15,789 bases of DNA from Butyrivibrio sp. UBA3740. Lineage in GTDB: Bacteria > Bacillota > Clostridia > Lachnospirales > Lachnospiraceae. The stretch spans positions 1 through 15,789 of the forward strand of contig DFGW01000106.1 in the NCBI GenBank assembly GCA_002372465.1, read 5' to 3'. Below the pieces are notes generated by a model that saw nothing but the letters and a program-made list of their open reading frames with translations, was not told the DNA's origin and ran no database searches. This document shows positions 13,063-15,789 of this stretch, one piece after another. The position numbers were made by a program, and so were the translations under genes. The stretch's first letter is position 1. Every line of letters begins with the position of its first letter.

Positions 13063-13434
13063 TCACAAACCCACAAGTCCCCCTGTAAACGGAGGCAGCT
13101 CCTCAAAACGAGGGCTCTTGTAGTTGCCAAGGATGTCCTTTAGGATCTTCCAGGGCTCAGAGGTTTTATAGTGGTCAGATCCTGCCACCAGTTCTCCATC
13201 CTTACAGCTTATGGCCATTTTGGGATCGTAGCCGAGAAACGTGTATCTTCCCCAGTATTCATTGGCCTGCGCCGATTCAAGCATATAGCAGTGTTCAGAA
13301 ACATTTTTTAGTTTACGGACCAGTTCTATTGGTGTGATGAAATCAGACAGGATCTCGCAGCTTACAGGAATAACATCGAAATTACCGCTAAGAGCGATCT
13401 CTTTTGCCTGTTCAAGACTTATTGATACCTTCAA
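13063..13434 (-). pseudogene. trpE: Truncated anthranilate synthase component I (trpE')
   Basis: This frame holds only the first 123 residues of a TrpE of about 490. Start is a TTG at 13434 with AGGAGG eight bases upstream. Recognisable parts are VIPVSCEILSDFITPIE, the tryptophan-binding region CYMLESAQ (LES at 52-54), EYWGRYTFLGYDPK and the PPFTGGLVG motif (114-122), where homologues continue into the catalytic chorismate-binding domain. Here it ends with Leu and a TGA. The entire catalytic domain is missing and no remnant of it appears in other frames downstream. The sequence after the stop seems to be the leader of an asnB gene. The intact ribosome binding site and good promoter suggest a recent deletion. 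It cannot make anthranilate. Confidence 0.88.
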
Positions 13435-13489
13435 CTGTTGGGCCTCCTTTGCCTCTTTATCAAGCTAAATCACTAAAATATTTTTTGTC

Positions 13490-13517
13490 AGTATAACACA
13501 GAATCATATGATATTAA
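13490..13517 (-). promoter_or_regulatory. Putative promoter of trpE'
   Basis: On the minus strand TATACT (plus-strand 13490-13495) is a 5/6 -10 box, with TTAATA (13512-13517, 4/6) 16 bases upstream. The leader of about 50 bases holds no T-box, attenuator hairpin or leader peptide that I can see, which is unusual for a tryptophan gene. Confidence 0.45.
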
Positions 13518-13621
13518 TACTCTTTTTAGAAATTCTTTAGCGGCAGTTACGGGAAAATAAAGATTTATGAGTTATGATATGAAAAATGGTTTTTTGGATT
13601 ATAAATTAGGAGATTAAAGCT

Positions 13622-13795
13622 ATGGATTCGACGAAGACAATTAAGAAAATTCATGAGCCAAAGATCGTTGATACTGTTATTTTTCATGGCAAATATGTTG
13701 ACGCAAGCGCATTTAAGTCCAAGGTTATAACTGCATCTGCTGTTTCTGCGCTGTTTGCATCCTTTGCCGCCTTTATCATTATTTTCTTTTCCTGA
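13622..13795 (+). CDS. 57-aa single-span membrane peptide
   Basis: The short frame from ATG 13622 to TGA 13793-13795 encodes 57 residues. TAGGAG stands at 13607-13612, nine bases before the ATG, and the region upstream is AT-rich with a plausible TATAAA. The N-terminal 33 residues are polar and basic (MDSTKTIKKIHEPKIVDTVI). The C-terminal part (about 35-56: VITASAVSALFASFAAFIII) is one hydrophobic helix ending FFS. This is a tail-anchored or single-pass small membrane protein by appearance, with the basic N-terminus expected in the cytoplasm. It is a free-standing unit: a gene remnant lies divergently upstream and a terminator is 50 bases downstream. No family was recognised. Confidence 0.62.
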   Translation: MDSTKTIKKIHEPKIVDTVIFHGKYVDASAFKSKVITASAVSALFASFAAFIIIFFS

Positions 13796-13846
13796 TACCT
13801 TAGATTACTTAGTTTCCCCTTTCCATTCTCTCTTATAATTTACCAA

Positions 13847-13880
13847 TAGAAAAAAAGCCGCTTCGACGGCTTTTTTCTAT
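13847..13880. terminator. Bidirectional intrinsic terminator
   Basis: The stem AAAAAAGCCG (13851-13860) and CGGCTTTTTT (13867-13876) has the loop CTTCGA, and outer TAG/CTA bases extend the symmetry. The GC core with A and T runs makes it work on either strand. On the plus strand it ends the 57-aa peptide gene, ahead of the YgjV-like gene. Confidence 0.88.
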
Positions 13881-13944
13881 GCTATGAACCTGTTTTTATA
13901 ATATAATATTGGGGTAATAAAATATCTTTTTTGTGAGGTTTTTT

Positions 13945-14562
13945 ATGAATTCAAGTATGATAATCGAAGCAGTAGGATATATCGGATCAGCACTGGTGCT
14001 GGTCTCCTTCCTGATGGTGTCAGTAAGAAGGCTCAGGATTGTTAATTCCATAGGAAGTATTATCTTTACAGCATACGCCTTCATAATCCATTCCTATCCA
14101 ACAGCCATAATGAATCTGTGCCTGGTAGGAATCAACGTTTACTATCTGATAAAGATGAGCAACACCAGCGAAACCACAAGAAATTACGATCTCGTCAAGG
14201 TTTCTCCCGACGATGGGATGCTCACATATACCATAGACAGATTAAAAGACGATATTCAGCAGTGTTTCCCGGGGATAACTCTGGACCTTGATAATGCCAA
14301 CCTGGCATACCTTATCTGCTATAACGGCTCTCCTGCCGGTATCTTTGTTGGTAATAAGAAGGCTGACAACTGTGTGGATATTATCCTTGATTACTCTCTT
14401 CCGGAGTTCAGGGATTTCTCTATCGGTAATTTCCTCTTCTCAAAGCTTCCTTCTGATGGTGTCACCGCTGTTGTCTTCAACGGCCCCGACACGCATCACA
14501 AGGAATATCTTGACAAGTACAATTTTGTTAAGACCGAAAACGGATATATAAAGAACCTTTAA
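13945..14562 (+). CDS. YgjV-like membrane protein fused to a GNAT-like domain
   Basis: This 205-residue protein starts at the ATG at 13945 with GAGG six bases upstream (a GTG at 13933 is in frame but overlaps this site). Residues 6-70 hold three membrane helices (GYIGSALVLVSFLMVSVRRL, a second around 32-50, a third 53-70), matching by eye the bacterial inner-membrane YgjV family. Residues 80-205 are soluble and resemble a degenerate GNAT fold: AYLICYNGSPAGIFVG (beta strands), DYSLPEFRDFSIGNFLF (where the acetyl-CoA loop would be, without the usual RxxGxG), and EYLDKYNFVKTENGYIK (motif B-like end). The soluble domain likely faces the cytoplasm. Enzymatic activity is doubtful given the missing loop. 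The stop overlaps that of the convergent gene by four bases. The function is unknown. Confidence 0.75.
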   Translation: MNSSMIIEAVGYIGSALVLVSFLMVSVRRLRIVNSIGSIIFTAYAFIIHSYPTAIMNLCLVGINVYYLIKMSNTSETTRNYDLVKVSPDDGMLTYTIDRLKDDIQQCFPGITLDLDNANLAYLICYNGSPAGIFVGNKKADNCVDIILDYSLPEFRDFSIGNFLFSKLPSDGVTAVVFNGPDTHHKEYLDKYNFVKTENGYIKNL

Positions 14563-14798
14563 TTCTGATTGGCCGGATCCATCATCATCCTGATGGTCTC
14601 AACATCATTAGCAGTCAATTTGATGTTTGACTCCAGTGTCTTTCCCTCAGGAGTTGTTACCTTCATTGCAAAAACAGTCCCCTCTTCCAGAGCATTGTCC
14701 TTAACAGCCGTCATGAAGGGAAGGAACTTGGGATGCTCCTGTTGAAAAGTCTGTAATCTCTGCTGGAGTTGCATGAGAATCATAGGGTTCATATTCAT
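14559..14798 (-). CDS. Small hypothetical protein, methionine-rich N-terminus
   Basis: This 79-residue protein starts from the ATG at 14798 (MNMNPMILMQLQQRLQTFQQ), with GAAAGG about ten bases upstream. The same frame extends to an ATG at 14867, but that start has no ribosome binding site and the extra residues look like leader sequence. The first half is helical (a glutamine-rich amphipathic helix), the second contains a short beta-like segment (VFAMKVTTPEGKTLESNIKLTANDVETI). There is no membrane segment. Its stop codon overlaps the stop of the YgjV-like gene by four bases in convergent orientation. The gene lies divergent to pta. The family was not recognised. Confidence 0.68.
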   Translation of the reverse strand: MNMNPMILMQLQQRLQTFQQEHPKFLPFMTAVKDNALEEGTVFAMKVTTPEGKTLESNIKLTANDVETIRMMMDPANQN

Positions 14799-14964
14799 GT
14801 TAGTAATACCTTTCTCTTTTGTTAATTTATTCCCAATCATTTTAACGTCAATTTTGAGTGAAATCAAATTATTTTTAAAATCCTTGCACTATAATTCTCT
14901 TCGCAGCAGAAATGTATGCGCTTACAAAAAACAAAAACCCGTTAACACTAAGGAGGAAAAATAT

Positions 14965-15789
14965 ATGTACGGATTTGGTGATATGATTCAGAAGCTCAAA
15001 AAGGATCCCAAGACCATTGTATTCCCTGAAGGTTCAGACCCAAGAATTCTTGAGGCTGCTTCCCGTCTTCTTGCCGGAAACTTTATTAAGCCTATTCTTC
15101 TGGGAAATGAAGATGAGATCAATAAGGCTGCTGAGGAAGCAGGCTATAACATTCGCGGTGCTCAGGTGATAGATCCTGAAAATTATGACAAGTTTGACGA
15201 GATGGTTGCAGAGTTCTGCGAGCTTAGAAAGAGCAAGGGAATGACTCCTGAGAAGGCTATCCCAATTCTTAAGCAGACAAACTACTTCGGAACCATGCTT
15301 GTAAAGATGGGTCTTGGCGACTGTCTTCTTGGCGGAGCTACATACTCTACAGCAGATACTGTTCGTCCTGCTCTCCAGATCATTAAGACAAAGCCCGAGA
15401 ACACCATCGTTTCTTCATGCTTCATCCTGGTTCGCCCTTCAGCAACCGGTGAGAACGAAGTAATCGCAATGGCTGACTGCGGAATCAACATTGACCCCAA
15501 CGAGGACGAGCTTGTTGAGATCTGTGGTGAGACAGTTAACTGCGCACAGCGTTTCGGCGTTGATCCTAAGGTTGCTTTCCTTTCATTCTCAACAAAGGGA
15601 TCTGCTAAGGACGACACAGTAACCAAGATGCAGAATGCTACAAAGAAGGCTCAGGCTAAATATCCTGAGATTCCTATCGATGGAGAGCTTCAGTTCGACG
15701 CTGCCGTTTCTCCTCGTGTAGCTAAGCAGAAGGCTCCCGGCTCACCTGTAGCTGGACATGCCAACACATTTATCTTCCCTGACATCAAC
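14965..15789 (+). CDS. pta: Phosphate acetyltransferase (3' partial)
   Basis: The first 275 codons encode phosphotransacetylase, which converts acetyl-CoA and phosphate to acetyl phosphate. With acetate kinase (expected downstream, outside the window) it yields ATP from fermentation. The start MYGFGDMIQKLKKDPKTIVF sits behind a strong AAGGAGG (14950-14956). Typical segments are FPEGSDPRILEAASRLL, LLGGATYSTADTVRPALQII, ADCGINIDPNEDELVEI, AFLSFSTKGSAKDDTV and VAGHANTFIFPDIN at the window end. The full protein is about 330 residues, so some 55 are missing. Codon choice is strongly biased (for example CTT for Leu, GCT for Ala, AAG for Lys), unlike neighbouring genes, as expected for a highly expressed central enzyme. 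Confidence 0.95.
   Translation, partial: MYGFGDMIQKLKKDPKTIVFPEGSDPRILEAASRLLAGNFIKPILLGNEDEINKAAEEAGYNIRGAQVIDPENYDKFDEMVAEFCELRKSKGMTPEKAIPILKQTNYFGTMLVKMGLGDCLLGGATYSTADTVRPALQIIKTKPENTIVSSCFILVRPSATGENEVIAMADCGINIDPNEDELVEICGETVNCAQRFGVDPKVAFLSFSTKGSAKDDTVTKMQNATKKAQAKYPEIPIDGELQFDAAVSPRVAKQKAPGSPVAGHANTFIFPDIN

Noticed and set aside
13435..13490. T-box riboswitch or trp attenuator upstream of trpE'
   Set aside because: No T-box sequence, specifier stem or terminator hairpin and no Trp-rich leader peptide could be seen in the short leader.
14884..14895. TTGCAC next to TATAAT as the pta promoter
   Set aside because: The two boxes are almost adjacent, so they cannot be -35 and -10 of one promoter; no -35 at 16-18 bases from this TATAAT was found.

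Overview
The window looks like a chromosomal stretch of a low-to-mid-GC Gram-positive anaerobe, most likely a Lachnospiraceae (Butyrivibrio/Pseudobutyrivibrio-like) bacterium. Supporting signs are strong AGGAGG-type ribosome binding sites, a Gram-positive LexA box (GAAC-N4-GTTC), a clostridial glnA plus ANTAR-regulator pair, a ferredoxin-type aldo/keto reductase and a phosphotransacetylase. The taxonomic call rests on remembered protein families; no search was run.

Layout. 1-1100: the 3' end of an iron-sulfur aldo/keto reductase, then a small gene whose promoter carries a LexA operator, closed by a strong bidirectional terminator. 1102-4510: a small reverse-strand gene, then forward genes for a Xer-like tyrosine recombinase, a CorA-type metal transporter, a degenerate HAD-like protein and an overlapping single-pass membrane protein. 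4560-5270 (reverse): dtd, preceded by a small peptide gene with a double-glycine leader. 5425-6342: a four-helix membrane protein. 6349-9100 (reverse): a tight four-gene operon coding for a SlyD-like FKBP with a Cys-rich N-terminus, a membrane protein, a DUF6765-like protein with an HxxxDxxxH motif, and an HdeD/DUF308-like membrane protein. 9187-11740 (reverse): glnA, an ANTAR antiterminator and a GNAT acetyltransferase, with a terminator hairpin placed between the glnA promoter and its start codon. 11791-12630: a 60-aa unknown gene and a divergent isochorismatase-type hydrolase. 12711-13434 (reverse): a mosaic of three gene fragments, trpE', asnB' and 'glnB. 13622-15789: a 57-aa membrane peptide, a YgjV-like/GNAT-like fusion, a small unknown gene and the 5' part of pta.

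How the parts connect. Nitrogen metabolism is the main theme from 9.7 to 13.4 kb: glutamine synthetase, its probable RNA-binding antiterminator, and broken pieces of three glutamine-linked genes (anthranilate synthase, asparagine synthetase, PII). The two most notable items are the attenuator-like glnA leader next to an ANTAR gene with a degenerate receiver, and the fragment mosaic, which contains an in-frame AsnB/PII chimera with its own ribosome binding site. Other points of interest are the LexA-controlled small protein, the orphan double-glycine peptide and the FKBP operon. No tRNA, rRNA, CRISPR array or insertion sequence was seen.
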